Of a stretch of 64,000 nucleotides of DNA, positions 8,568-17,579 are shown piece after piece. The translations under genes were made by a program, and so were the position numbers. The stretch spans positions 98,948-162,947 of the forward strand of contig JBPOJB010000018.1 of assembly GCA_052034005.1 (NCBI GenBank). Direction: 5' to 3'. Under the pieces are notes generated by a model. That model worked only from the letters and a program-made list of their open reading frames with translations, did no database searches and was not told where the DNA came from. Position 1 is the stretch's first letter, and each line of letters starts with the position of its first letter. This stretch comes from JAAYDI01 sp052034005 (lineage in GTDB: Bacteria; Planctomycetota; Planctomycetia; Pirellulales; Pirellulaceae).

Positions 8568-9911
8568 ATGTGTCGAACGAGGTGGTATGGCCGCAAGCCC
8601 TGGTTAGCACTGGTCATCCTGTGCTGTGCGGGGGCTCCGCTGGCGTTGTCCGGTGCGGATGACGGGGCGTCTGACGTGCCGCGTGATGAGTTTGGCGCGG
8701 CGACTGTCGAGTATCAGCAGGAGCTGCTCGCGAAGCTGGCTCCCCAAACGGACCTGAACGAGATTATCTCGCCCTACGATGCGGTGGTCTGGAACGCGCT
8801 CTTGCCGGCCGACAACCCGTTGACGCCGGAGCGTGTCGAGCTGGGGCGGAAGTTGTACTTCGACAAGCGTCTGTCGGAAGACGGCACGGTATCGTGTGCG
8901 ACCTGTCACGACGTGACGCGGGGGTTCACGGATCAGCGCCCGGTGTCCGAGGGGATCCGGGGCCAATTGGGAAAACGCAACGCGCCGACCATCCTCAACA
9001 CGGCCCTGCTGCAGACGCTGTTCTGGGATGGCCGTTCGCCGTCGCTGGACCACCAGGCCCGCCAACCGATCCTCAATCCGATCGAGATGGGGATGCCGGA
9101 CGGAGAGACCGCGCTGAACGCGATCCGCGACGACGTCGAGTACCAGCAGGCATTCCAGGCCGCATTCGGTCGCGAGATGAACTATGAGGATCTCGGCCTG
9201 GCCATCGGCGCGTTCGAGCGGACGATGGTGTTCATGGATTCGCCGTTCTGGCGCTTCCAGGAGGGGGACCCGGAGGCGATCTCCGCGGACGCGCGGGCCG
9301 GCTGGAACCTGTTCCACGGCAAAGGGCGATGTATCGCCTGTCACCACATCAATGCCTCCAATCCCCTCGGCACGGACAATCGGTTCCACAACATCGGCGT
9401 GGCCGCCCGCCACCAGGATTTCGAGGCGCTGGCCCAGGAGGCCCTGGTGGCGCTCCGCGAAGACCCGTCCGAACAACGGCTGGACGAACTGGCCATCGGC
9501 ACGGACCTGAGCGAACTGGGCCGGTTCATGGTGACTCACAATCGCGCCGACATCGGTTCGTTCCGCACGCCGATCCTGCTGAACATCGGCATTACCGGAC
9601 CCTACATGCACGACGGCTCGCTGGCCACCTTGTGGGATGTGATGGACCACTACAACAAGGGCGGCGAGGCGAACCCGTACCTGGACGGCGGGATCGAGCC
9701 GTTGGCTTTGACCGAGACGGAGATCGACCAGCTTGTCGCGTTCCTCTTCACGCTCACCGACGACCGCCTGGCCGAGGACAACCAGCGGCAGTTCGCTCAG
9801 CAGCAGGCGCTGGCCAAGCAGCAGCGTCCCGTCCGGGACCGGGCGCTGGCGGATCGCGAGGTCTTTCCGTTCGAACAGCGCGTGTCTGATTCAAAGAGCA
9901 CCGACCAGTAA
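8568..9911 (+). CDS. di-haem cytochrome c peroxidase (MauG/CcpA family)
   Basis: A periplasmic enzyme that would reduce H2O2 with electrons from small cytochromes, or act as a MauG-type oxidase. It has 447 residues with a signal peptide (about 1-29). Two haem c sites are visible: CATCH at 110-114 and CIACH at 255-259. Family landmarks are GRKLYFDKRLS before the first haem, RNAPTILNTAL, WDGR, NPIEMGM (the conserved loop Glu) and FRTPILLNIGITGPYMHDGS near the distal end. A very strong ribosome site (AAGGGGAGG) precedes the ATG. It lies between a PerR-like regulator and a metallophosphoesterase 17 bases downstream, so peroxide induction of an envelope redox operon is likely. Confidence 0.93.
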   Translation: MCRTRWYGRKPWLALVILCCAGAPLALSGADDGASDVPRDEFGAATVEYQQELLAKLAPQTDLNEIISPYDAVVWNALLPADNPLTPERVELGRKLYFDKRLSEDGTVSCATCHDVTRGFTDQRPVSEGIRGQLGKRNAPTILNTALLQTLFWDGRSPSLDHQARQPILNPIEMGMPDGETALNAIRDDVEYQQAFQAAFGREMNYEDLGLAIGAFERTMVFMDSPFWRFQEGDPEAISADARAGWNLFHGKGRCIACHHINASNPLGTDNRFHNIGVAARHQDFEALAQEALVALREDPSEQRLDELAIGTDLSELGRFMVTHNRADIGSFRTPILLNIGITGPYMHDGSLATLWDVMDHYNKGGEANPYLDGGIEPLALTETEIDQLVAFLFTLTDDRLAEDNQRQFAQQQALAKQQRPVRDRALADREVFPFEQRVSDSKSTDQ

Positions 9912-9928
9912 CCTTGGAGTGATTGATC

Positions 9929-11047
9929 ATGGCTACGTACAAGAGCGTTGAGACCCGGTACATGGAGGAACGCGACGCGTTCTTCCGCGGATTGCGCAAT
10001 CTGGACCGCCGCAGCTTCCTGAAAGTCTCCGCCGCGGCCATGGCGGCCAGTGCCGCGCTGGCCACCCCGCATTCCTTCACACCGGTCACCGTGGCGCAGG
10101 AGGCGGGGGGCGCCGGCGACCAGCCGCCGTTCCGCTTCGCCTACATCTCCGACTCCCACCTGCTCGACCGGGATGTGAACGACCGGTTCGTGCGCGGCCT
10201 GTTGCGGGCCGTGGACGATGTGAACAACCTCAACCCCCAACCCGACTTCGTGTTCTATGGCGGCGATCTGGCTCAGCTCGGGCAAGCCTCGGAACTCGAA
10301 CTGGGCGCCTCGATCCTCAAGAACCTCAAGGCGCCCTTGAAGGTCATGGTGGGCGAGCATGATTGGTACCTGGACATGGGCGAGAAGTGGCGGGAGTTGT
10401 TCGGCGAACCCACCTACTCGTTCGACCACAAGGGAGTCCACTTCGTGGTGCTCAACAGCGTGGTGGAGGAGGACTTCTGGACCGCGCGCGGGATGACACC
10501 CATGGAGCGGATGACGACCGTGGCCGGGCTGGACAACAGCGTGCAGAAGCCGTTCACGGTCGGCGAAGTGCAGCGCCGGTGGCTGGAGGAGGACCTGGCG
10601 AAGTACCCGGACGATGCGCGGATCATCGTTTTCTCGCACTCGCCGCTCTATAAGCTGTACAAGCCGTGGAACTTCTGGACCGATGACGCGGAAGAAGTCC
10701 AGGCCATCCTGAAGCGGTTCAAGCAGGTCGTCGTGATCCACGGCCATACACACCAACTGCTGACCAACCGGATCGACAACATCTACTTCCACGGGCTGCT
10801 CTCCACCGCCTGGCCGTGGCCTTACGCGCCCGAAGGCATGCCCGCCTTGACGATCGAAATGAGCCGGCCCGATCCGTTCAACCCCAACGACGGGTGCGGC
10901 GACGGCGAAGTGCAAGTCCATCCCGACGGACTGATCGACAAAGTCTACGCCCTCTGGAACCGCAACCCGATCACGGTCACCCGTGAGTACCTGACGAGTT
11001 GGGGCCAGGAGAGCGTCCCGGCCAGACCGAACCGACCTGCCTACTAG
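9929..11047 (+). CDS. Tat-exported metallophosphoesterase
   Basis: A calcineurin-like phosphoesterase of 372 residues. The twin-arginine signal DRRSFLKVS lies at 26-34, followed by an Ala-rich hydrophobic stretch, so the folded, metal-loaded enzyme is sent to the periplasm. Metal-binding motifs appear in order: DSH (Asp75, His77), GGD (Asp113), GEHD (142-145, where most family members have GNHD), SHSP and GHTH near residue 273. The substrate is unknown. ATG 9929 is chosen because GGAG lies 8 bases before it. It sits 17 bases after the di-haem peroxidase and 20 bases before a haem c lipoprotein, so it belongs to the same operon; why a phosphoesterase is placed between two cytochromes is not explained by the sequence. 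Confidence 0.88.
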   Translation: MATYKSVETRYMEERDAFFRGLRNLDRRSFLKVSAAAMAASAALATPHSFTPVTVAQEAGGAGDQPPFRFAYISDSHLLDRDVNDRFVRGLLRAVDDVNNLNPQPDFVFYGGDLAQLGQASELELGASILKNLKAPLKVMVGEHDWYLDMGEKWRELFGEPTYSFDHKGVHFVVLNSVVEEDFWTARGMTPMERMTTVAGLDNSVQKPFTVGEVQRRWLEEDLAKYPDDARIIVFSHSPLYKLYKPWNFWTDDAEEVQAILKRFKQVVVIHGHTHQLLTNRIDNIYFHGLLSTAWPWPYAPEGMPALTIEMSRPDPFNPNDGCGDGEVQVHPDGLIDKVYALWNRNPITVTREYLTSWGQESVPARPNRPAY

Positions 11048-11067
11048 AACCAACGAGGAGCCGAACC

Positions 11068-11907
11068 ATGAATATCCGAATCCTGTCCCGCCGAGGTCGC
11101 GGTGTTGGTGCGTGCGTCACTGCGCTGCTGGTGGCCGGCCTCTTGGCCGGCTGTTCAGGCGACAAGCCGGCGCCCCTCCCGCCTGCCCAAGACAAACCGG
11201 CGGCCGACCAGGCGCCGGCCGATCAGGTGCCGCCGGCGCAAGAGCCCGAGACGCCGGCGTTGCCGGCTACCCAGGAGGCGGCGCCCGCCGCCCAGGAGAC
11301 CACGCCTGCCGCCAGCGCCGGCACGACTGCCGCGCCCGCCGCCGGCGATGACCTGGCCACCGTCACTTCCTGTGACGGCGAGAACACCGCGACGGTCCCC
11401 AAGTCGGCCACCGGCCAGGCGCTGGCCGACTCGCTGATGGACCAGTGGCTGCGCGACCATCCGGACGAAGACTGGGTCCGGGAGGAAAGCGAGCAGCACA
11501 AGCTGCAGCCGCCGGCCGACAACTCCGGCCTGCTCCAGGGTGAACAGGGCAAGGGCCACACGTACGGCAACTACACGGACAAGGACCTGATCATCTGGGC
11601 GCGCGAGACCGAGAAATTCGCGCTGGAAGGGTCGCGGATCTTCCACAGCAGCGACCTGTTGGGGAGCACGGTTGGCGTCTCGTGCGACATGTGCCATCCG
11701 CACGCCGCCAACACGCATCCGGAAACCTACCCGAAGTTCCAGACCCAGCTGGGCCGCGTCGTGCTGCTGCGCGACATGATCAACTGGTGCATCGAAAACC
11801 CGGTTCGCGGCGACGCCCTGGACCCGGACGGGCCCACCATGCGAGCGCTGGAGGCCTATATCATGGCCCAGCGCAAAGGGGTCCCCATGGACTACGGGAA
11901 GCATTAG
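11068..11907 (+). CDS. c-type cytochrome lipoprotein
   Basis: A 279-residue lipoprotein: after a signal sequence the lipobox LLAGC puts the lipidated cysteine at 29. An Ala/Pro/Gln-rich linker of about 70 residues follows, which would hold the haem domain away from the membrane. The folded domain has one haem site, CDMCH at 206-210, and a later Met (PTMRALEAYI) that may be the sixth ligand. The region KFQTQLGRVVLLRDMINWCI is typical of SoxA/TsdA-like mono-haem cytochromes. It is the last gene of the PerR-like/peroxidase/phosphoesterase group and may deliver electrons to the peroxidase (inference). Confidence 0.85.
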   Translation: MNIRILSRRGRGVGACVTALLVAGLLAGCSGDKPAPLPPAQDKPAADQAPADQVPPAQEPETPALPATQEAAPAAQETTPAASAGTTAAPAAGDDLATVTSCDGENTATVPKSATGQALADSLMDQWLRDHPDEDWVREESEQHKLQPPADNSGLLQGEQGKGHTYGNYTDKDLIIWARETEKFALEGSRIFHSSDLLGSTVGVSCDMCHPHAANTHPETYPKFQTQLGRVVLLRDMINWCIENPVRGDALDPDGPTMRALEAYIMAQRKGVPMDYGKH

Positions 11908-12469
11908 CCGGATAGGCTTCCCGCCTGCCCCGCGTCCGGGCTAGGGCCTCGTCCAGGCTAAATCTTTGCGTTGCCACCTATTCGGTGCTGGGAGCACCGA
12001 ACCCTCGGTGCTTCCACCGGAAGGATCAACTGCCCTGTGGCCGCGCGAAGCGGTGCACCAGCGCCGCGCCTGGCTCGCAGTCGCGAAGCGACGGGACTAA
12101 CAAAGCCCAGGGCAGAGCTGAGCGGCGCAGCCGCGAAGCGACGCCCTGGGTCGCCTCCATACGCCAAACCAACAGCAGCCACAACGTGGCGGCCCTAATG
12201 ACCAGGCATGAGTGCTCATCAGGCCCGAGTAGGGGCGTCCCGATGGGACTCCCTTTTGTTGGGGACACCTGACCCAGGGCTGCAGCCGGGCTCGCACCGC
12301 TCGCCCGGCCTCCGCCCTGGGCTGTGATACGGCTGTCCCTACGGGACGCAAGAAATGGTGCGGACCGGCCATGCGACGCTGTATCTCGCGGCGAAGCGGT
12401 GCCGCCCACCCAGACCGCCCGGTTCTCAGTCGCGAAGCACCAACCCCATGATTTCGTCCGGACGGGCCG
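11908..12469. repeat. non-coding array of palindromic repeats
   Basis: About 560 bases between convergent genes with several perfect inverted repeats and no credible gene. Seen: TCGGTGCT/AGCACCGA (11982-12000); GTCGC-gaa-GCGAC near 12080-12092; CCCAGGGC (12106-12113) pairing with GCCCTGGG (12143-12150); the same CCCAGGGC/GCCCTGGG pair again at about 12273-12322 enclosing a second nested stem GCCGGGC/GCCCGGC; and two copies of GTCCC-nnn-GGGAC near 12238 and 12336. The phrase CGCGAAGC recurs in variants. This looks like REP-type palindromic units or a decayed palindrome-ended element; the short open frames crossing it are by-products of the repeats. Confidence 0.7.
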
Positions 12470-12700
12470 CTAGGGCTCCCGACTGTCTCGCTCGGCGCGC
12501 GCCGCGGCGCGCCGGGTGAGCCACAGCATCCAGGCGCCGAAGGCAGCCAGGAACAGGCCCCACCAGAGGTTCACGTTGTAGCCGAGCGATCGGTCGTACA
12601 GCGCGGGATTGGTCCATGACGTGATCAGCCCGTACACCACCAGGATTGCGCCGATGACGGCGAACATCACCCCCATGGGCAGGCGGACATCGAGTTGCAT
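12470..12700 (-). CDS. small two-helix membrane protein paired with symporter
   Basis: A 76-residue protein with two hydrophobic segments (about residues 9-28 and 43-61) separated by a short loop containing NPALYDRSLGYNVN, and an Arg-rich tail. It starts 13 bases after the stop of the sodium:solute symporter gene in the same direction, so they form a pair. The family was not recognised by name. Together with the 66-residue partner of the other symporter in this window, it suggests that symporters in this organism often carry a small accessory subunit. Confidence 0.75.
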   Translation of the reverse strand: MQLDVRLPMGVMFAVIGAILVVYGLITSWTNPALYDRSLGYNVNLWWGLFLAAFGAWMLWLTRRAAARAERDSREP

Positions 12701-12713
12701 ATTGCGTTCTCCC

Positions 12714-14483
12714 TTACCAGAAGATCACGTTCAAGATGATGGCGGCCACCAGCACGACGACGCCGAGCGCCGCAGGCTGCTTGTACCACGGCACGCCGTG
12801 TTCCTTGACGCGCGGGGTGAGCGAATAGACGAGCCCGCGCAGTTCGTCATCTGATTTGTTGCGCCGCGTGCACACCGACACGATGATCGTCACGAGGAAA
12901 CAGGCGGTGAAGGCGTAGATCGCCGCCCAGAAGTTCTGGGCCATCACCACCGGGTAGGTGTGCACGACGTGCCCGGCCACCAGCCAGCCTCCCTTGACGC
13001 CCCACGCCTCGACGCCCGGCACCGGCACTCCGTCCCGGAGGACGGGCGTCAACGTGATCCCGTGATGCACCGCGGCGGCCAACGTACCGGCAAGCAGCCC
13101 GAAAAAGGCGCCGTTGCCGGTCGCCCGTCGCCAGAACATGCCGAACAGGAACGTGGCCAACAACGGTGCGTTCACGAAACCGAACACCAACTGGAGCATG
13201 TCCATGATGTTGTCATACTGCCGCGCCACATACGCACAGGCGACGCTGATCAGGATGCCGACCACCGTGATGATGTGGCCCATCCGCAGATAGTGGCGGT
13301 CCGGTTGACCCGGCCGGATGTAGCTCTGGTACAGGTCATACGTCCAGACCGTGTTGAACGCCGTCACATTGCCCGCCATGCCGGACATGAACGAGGCCAT
13401 CAGGGCCGTGATGCCAACCCCGAGCAGGCCGGCCGGGCAATACCTGGCCAGCATGGCGGGTATCGCCATGTTGTACATCGTATCGCCCGTCTCGGGGTTT
13501 TTCGGCAGGAAACTGCCGCTGTCGTGGTGCAAGGCGATGGCGATCATGCCCGGCAGGATCACCAGGGCGGGGAACAGCATCTTGGGCACGGCTGCGATCA
13601 GCGGCGTGCGCCGTGCGGCAGACATCGAGTTGGCAGCCATCGCCCGCTGAACGACCAGGAAGTCGGTGCACCAGTAGCCGAACGACAGCACGAAGCCCAG
13701 CCCCATCGCCATCCCGAACCACTCGACCCCCATCGGGTTGGCACTGGCCGACCCCATATGCGCCCACGACTGCGTCCAAGCTCCTTCGGCAAACGCCCGG
13801 CCCGTCGGGTTCGTCGGGCTGGTGGCAACCGCGTTGAGCTTGTCGACCAGCGCGTCCCAACCGCCGACACTTTGCAGGCCCAGCCACACGAGCGGGATGA
13901 AGCCGAATACGATCATGAAGAACTGCAGCACCTCGTTGTAGATCGCCGAGGTCAGGCCGCCCAGCACGATATAGACCAGCACGATCAGGGCCGAGACGGC
14001 AATGCACAGGTGGTAGTCGAAGCGGAGGATATCTTCCAGCAGCAGCGCCAAGGCGTGCATCGAGATGCCCGACGAGAACACCGTCATCACCGCGAACGAG
14101 ACCGCATTGAACGCCCGCGTCTTCTCGTCGAACCGGAGCTTCAGGTACTCCGGCACCGACCGGGCTTTCGAACCATAGTAGAACGGCATCATGAAGATGC
14201 CGACAAACACCATCGCCGGGATCGCGCCCACCCAGTAGAAGTGGCTGGTCATGATCCCGTACTTGGCCCCCGACGCGGCCATCCCGATCACCTCCTGGGC
14301 CCCCAGGTTGGCCGACAGGAAGGCCAAGCCGCAGATCCACGCCGGAATCGCCCGGCCCGACAGGAAGAAATCAGTACTCGTCTTCATGTACCGCCGCAAG
14401 GCCCAGCCGATCCCCAGCACGAACACGAAGTACACAATCAGGATCAGATAGTCGACGGGGGCCAGTTTGATTACGAGCGGCAT
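12714..14483 (-). CDS. sodium:solute symporter, SGLT-like
   Basis: A 589-residue carrier of the solute:sodium symporter family with about 14 predicted helices. Family landmarks are TSTDFFLSGRAIPAW near residue 36, SANLGAQEVIGMAASG in the second helix region (the Na+-site helix pattern), and AIYNEVLQFFMIVFGFIPLVW. The length, the long final loop and the last helix resemble sodium/glucose-galactose-type members more than proline carriers, so sugar uptake is the best guess; substrate and ion remain inferred. Its gene is divergent from an ABC exporter and is followed 13 bases later by a small membrane protein. Confidence 0.88.
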   Translation of the reverse strand: MPLVIKLAPVDYLILIVYFVFVLGIGWALRRYMKTSTDFFLSGRAIPAWICGLAFLSANLGAQEVIGMAASGAKYGIMTSHFYWVGAIPAMVFVGIFMMPFYYGSKARSVPEYLKLRFDEKTRAFNAVSFAVMTVFSSGISMHALALLLEDILRFDYHLCIAVSALIVLVYIVLGGLTSAIYNEVLQFFMIVFGFIPLVWLGLQSVGGWDALVDKLNAVATSPTNPTGRAFAEGAWTQSWAHMGSASANPMGVEWFGMAMGLGFVLSFGYWCTDFLVVQRAMAANSMSAARRTPLIAAVPKMLFPALVILPGMIAIALHHDSGSFLPKNPETGDTMYNMAIPAMLARYCPAGLLGVGITALMASFMSGMAGNVTAFNTVWTYDLYQSYIRPGQPDRHYLRMGHIITVVGILISVACAYVARQYDNIMDMLQLVFGFVNAPLLATFLFGMFWRRATGNGAFFGLLAGTLAAAVHHGITLTPVLRDGVPVPGVEAWGVKGGWLVAGHVVHTYPVVMAQNFWAAIYAFTACFLVTIIVSVCTRRNKSDDELRGLVYSLTPRVKEHGVPWYKQPAALGVVVLVAAIILNVIFW

Positions 14484-14835
14484 GGGTCTTTCCCCGGTTC
14501 AGGATGGAGTCGATATCTCACACAGGCCGTCCGGCCACGGACCGATGGATCTGGCCATCATATCGACTCGGCCCCGGCGCGCGAACAGTAGGGCACACCG
14601 GGGGGTGCTCGGCAAACGGGACTGCACCGCAGACGTCCGGGCGCGGGGAGCGGGAGAGGGCGGCGGGACCGTGACGTCGTCCGGCGGGCAGCCTGCCCCG
14701 CGGCCCGCACAAGAGGGGCGCCGGTCGGAGGCCCGACCCTGCTCGTCGGCAGACAAGAATGCCGTCATACTGACGAATCCTTTTCGTAGGCTCTTCCGGG
14801 ATCCCGATCAGGCCTTTGCATCATGAGATCGCGCC
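14484..14835. other. intergenic region between divergent symporter and ABC exporter genes
   Basis: About 352 bases. It should hold promoters for both directions, but none stands out well enough to mark; short open frames here have no family features. Confidence 0.5.
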
Positions 14836-15759
14836 ATGCCTAACGCTGTTGAATTGAGTCAGGTCACCAAGCGCTTCGGCAGCCACGTGGCCGTGGACCG
14901 CCTGGACCTGGTCGTCCCCGAGGGCGCGGTCTACGGCTTCATCGGCCCGAACGGATCCGGCAAGACGACCACGCTCCGCATGATCTTGCGGATTTTCTAT
15001 CCGGACGAAGGGCGCGTGCGGGTCCTGGGACGGGACCGTGGGATCGGCGCCGATGATCGCGTCGGCTATCTGCCGGAAGAGCGCGGGTTGTATCGGAAGA
15101 TGAAGGTGCGCGACATCCTGACGTTCTATGCTCAACTCAAGGGGTTGCGCGCCTGTCGCGCGGAGATCGACGCCTGGCTCGCGCGGCTGGATCTCGCCGC
15201 GTGGGCGGACAAGAAGGTTGAGACGCTGTCGAAGGGCATGTCGCAGAAAGTGCAGTTCATTGCGACCGTCGTATCAAAACCGCGGCTGATCGTGCTGGAC
15301 GAGCCGTTCAGCGGTCTCGACCCGGTGAACATGGAGGTGCTCAAGGACGCGGTCGTCTCGCTGCGTGACCGCGGGTCGACCGTGATCTTCTCGACGCACG
15401 ACATGGATGTCGCCGAGCGGATGTGCAACACGATCTTCATGATCTTCCGCGGTCAGAAGGTGCTGGACGGCAGCCTGGAGTCCATCCAGGCGCAATACGG
15501 CAGCGACACGATCCGGGTCCGGATGCCGGCGGTCAATGGCAGCCTGACGCATGTGCCGGGCGTCGCGCATGTAAACGATTACGGCCCGTACAAGGAGCTG
15601 AGGATGTCGCCGGGCGCGGACTCGCAGCAGATTCTTCACCAGCTGATGGGGCTGGGTCCGGTTGAGCACTTCGAGATCGCGCAGCCGTCGTTGCACGACA
15701 TCTTCGTCCGTATCGCCCGGCCCGCACCGGAAGAGATGAGGGAGCCCTCCCATGCATAA
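14836..15759 (+). CDS. ABC transporter ATP-binding protein (NatA-like)
   Basis: A 307-residue ATPase of an ABC-2 type exporter. Walker A is GPNGSGKT (37-44), the signature is LSKGM (131-135) and Walker B is LIVLDEPFSG (151-160), followed by the STHDM switch histidine. A C-terminal domain of about 90 residues follows the ATPase core, as in NatA, DrrA and similar exporters. The end overlaps the next gene by 8 bases, which encodes the matching permease. The substrate is not deducible; NatAB-type systems export Na+ or small toxic compounds. Confidence 0.93.
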   Translation: MPNAVELSQVTKRFGSHVAVDRLDLVVPEGAVYGFIGPNGSGKTTTLRMILRIFYPDEGRVRVLGRDRGIGADDRVGYLPEERGLYRKMKVRDILTFYAQLKGLRACRAEIDAWLARLDLAAWADKKVETLSKGMSQKVQFIATVVSKPRLIVLDEPFSGLDPVNMEVLKDAVVSLRDRGSTVIFSTHDMDVAERMCNTIFMIFRGQKVLDGSLESIQAQYGSDTIRVRMPAVNGSLTHVPGVAHVNDYGPYKELRMSPGADSQQILHQLMGLGPVEHFEIAQPSLHDIFVRIARPAPEEMREPSHA

Positions 15760-17062
15760 GGCCTTCGTGATTGCTCGCCGAGAATACTTCGCCATGGTCG
15801 GCTCCCGAGCCTTCCTGATCAGCCTGGCGATCATGCCGGTCTTCATGGTCGGCGGGGCCGTCATCCCCGCCCTGCTGCGCAACAAGGTGGATATCCACGA
15901 CAAGCGGATCGTGGTTCTCGATGGCACCGGCACGTTGTTCAGCATGCTCCAGCAAGCGGCGACGGCCCGGAACGCCGCGGCGACGCGTGACCCACAGCAT
16001 CCCGACAAGCAGATTGCGCCCCAATACCTCCTCGAGAAAGGCCCGGACGGACCGGTGACGGATGAGCTGCGGCTGAGCCTGTCCGACTGGGTTCGGAGCC
16101 GCGAGCTGTATGCGTTCGTCGAAATCCCGGCGGACGTGCTGCAGGTGCCCAAGAACGGGCAGCCGTCCGTCGTGACGTTCTATGCCGAAAACACCACGCT
16201 CTCCGAAGAGAAACACTGGTTCGACCAGGTGGTGAGCGAGCTGGCGCAAGCGACCCGGCTCCGCTCGGCGGGGATCGACCCAGCCGTCGTCGCCCAGTCG
16301 CGGGCCATCAGGATTGACGGACGCGGCCTGTTCCAGCGTGACGCGTCCGGCACCATCAAGAAGGCCAAAGAGGAACAGGTCCTGCTCACCATCTTCCTCC
16401 CGATGGGCGTCATGATGTTCATGTTCATGATTATCATGATGTCCGCCCAGCCCATGCTCGAGAGCGTCCTGGAGGAGAAGGCAAACCGGATTGCCGAGGT
16501 CCTGCTGGGATCGGCCACGTCCCTCGAGATCATGACCGGGAAACTGTTCGGAAATGTGGCCGGCTCATTGACGGTGGCCGTCATTTACCTGGCCGGCGGA
16601 TACTGCCTGGCGCAATACAACGACGTCGTGGATAGCGTGCCGTTCCGGATCCTTCCCTGGTTCATCCTGTTCCAGGTGCTGGCCGTCATCATGTACAGCT
16701 CGCTGTTCTTGTCGATCGGCGCTGCCGTGAACCAGTTGAAAGAGGCCCAGAGCCTGCTGTTGCCGGTCTGGATCCTGATCGTCATCCCGATGTTCGTCTG
16801 GATGAACATCGTCCGGGAGCCGAATGCCAGCTTCGCCACCTGGTTCTCGCTGATCCCGCCGTTCGTGCCGATGCTCATGTGCCTGCGCCTGGCATCCACC
16901 AGCGCCATCCCTGCCTGGCAGCCGATCGCCGGCGTCGGCATCTCACTCCTGATGACGGCCGTGTGCGTGTTCGCGGCCAGCCGCGTGTTCCGGATCGGCA
17001 TGCTCACTCAAGGGCGGGCGCCCAAGCTCAACGAACTGATCCGCTGGGCCATCAGCGGGTAG
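15752..17062 (+). CDS. ABC-2 type transporter permease (NatB-like)
   Basis: A 436-residue membrane protein starting with a short cytoplasmic tail (VIARREYFAMV) and one helix, then a large extracytoplasmic domain of about 190 residues, then five further helices with the motif EEKANRIAEVLLGSATSLEIMTGK cut between helices, which is the conserved coupling region of ABC2_membrane_3 permeases. It overlaps the ATPase gene by 8 bases and forms the exporter with it. A GC-rich hairpin just after the stop probably ends the transcript. Confidence 0.9.
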   Translation: MHKAFVIARREYFAMVGSRAFLISLAIMPVFMVGGAVIPALLRNKVDIHDKRIVVLDGTGTLFSMLQQAATARNAAATRDPQHPDKQIAPQYLLEKGPDGPVTDELRLSLSDWVRSRELYAFVEIPADVLQVPKNGQPSVVTFYAENTTLSEEKHWFDQVVSELAQATRLRSAGIDPAVVAQSRAIRIDGRGLFQRDASGTIKKAKEEQVLLTIFLPMGVMMFMFMIIMMSAQPMLESVLEEKANRIAEVLLGSATSLEIMTGKLFGNVAGSLTVAVIYLAGGYCLAQYNDVVDSVPFRILPWFILFQVLAVIMYSSLFLSIGAAVNQLKEAQSLLLPVWILIVIPMFVWMNIVREPNASFATWFSLIPPFVPMLMCLRLASTSAIPAWQPIAGVGISLLMTAVCVFAASRVFRIGMLTQGRAPKLNELIRWAISG

Positions 17063-17074
17063 GTCCAGCCTGGG

Positions 17075-17102
17075 GGACCGGCGGGCCGCACCCGCCCGGT
17101 CC
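17075..17102 (+). terminator. GC-rich hairpin after ABC permease
   Basis: GGGACCGGCGGG and CCCGCCCGGTCC can pair with one bulged base. No T-run follows, so it is only a possible terminator. Confidence 0.35.
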
Positions 17103-17174
17103 CGGCCTCCCTACCCCGGGCTCCCGGCCCCCGTACAATTCCCTTGCAGGGGGCCACGAGGAGGAGGCATTTCG

Positions 17175-17384
17175 ATGGGGCGCGCAAAGCGCGAAGGCCG
17201 GGTGTTCGTGCCCACGTCACACGAGATCCGGGAGGCATGCGAGCGAATTCAAGAAGGTTGGAGTGAGCGGGAACGGCGGAAACGAGCGGGCTGGATCGAG
17301 GGCGGGCGCTGGCTGCCGCCGCTGGTGGAAATCGATTCGCTGCTCTACGAAGCCTCGCGGGCCGCAGACCCGCATCCGTATTGA
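17175..17384 (+). CDS. small conserved hypothetical protein
   Basis: A 69-residue soluble protein, rich in Arg, Glu and Trp, with the core VPTSHEIREACERIQEGW and then SERERRKRAGW. A clear ribosome site (GGAGGAGG) stands before the ATG. No domain was recognised. Similar short proteins are remembered from planctomycete genomes, but this could not be checked. It follows the ABC exporter by 112 bases with a hairpin in between, so it is probably a separate unit. The charged central helix could be a coiled coil or an RNA/DNA contact surface. Confidence 0.65.
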   Translation: MGRAKREGRVFVPTSHEIREACERIQEGWSERERRKRAGWIEGGRWLPPLVEIDSLLYEASRAADPHPY

Positions 17385-17579
17385 CGGGGTGAAAGAGCCT
17401 GGTTGTTCAGCGGCGGTGGACGCCGCCACACCTGCTCAAGGCATCAGCCTTGGCACGCTGCGCAAGTGTCCACCAGCCGCCACGTCCGAGAATCCGCGTT
17501 CGCGGTGATGAAAGTCGAAGCATTTCCGGCTTGTACCGGGTGCGCGGGGTCGCACTATCGGCGCACACACCCGCGGGGG

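Noticed and set aside
12026..12409. Minus-strand 127-codon frame in the palindrome array
   Set aside because: Translation reflects repeat units; no start signal or composition of a real protein.
12960..14591. Plus-strand open frame of 543 codons opposite the second symporter
   Set aside because: Antisense shadow rich in His, Arg and Gln.
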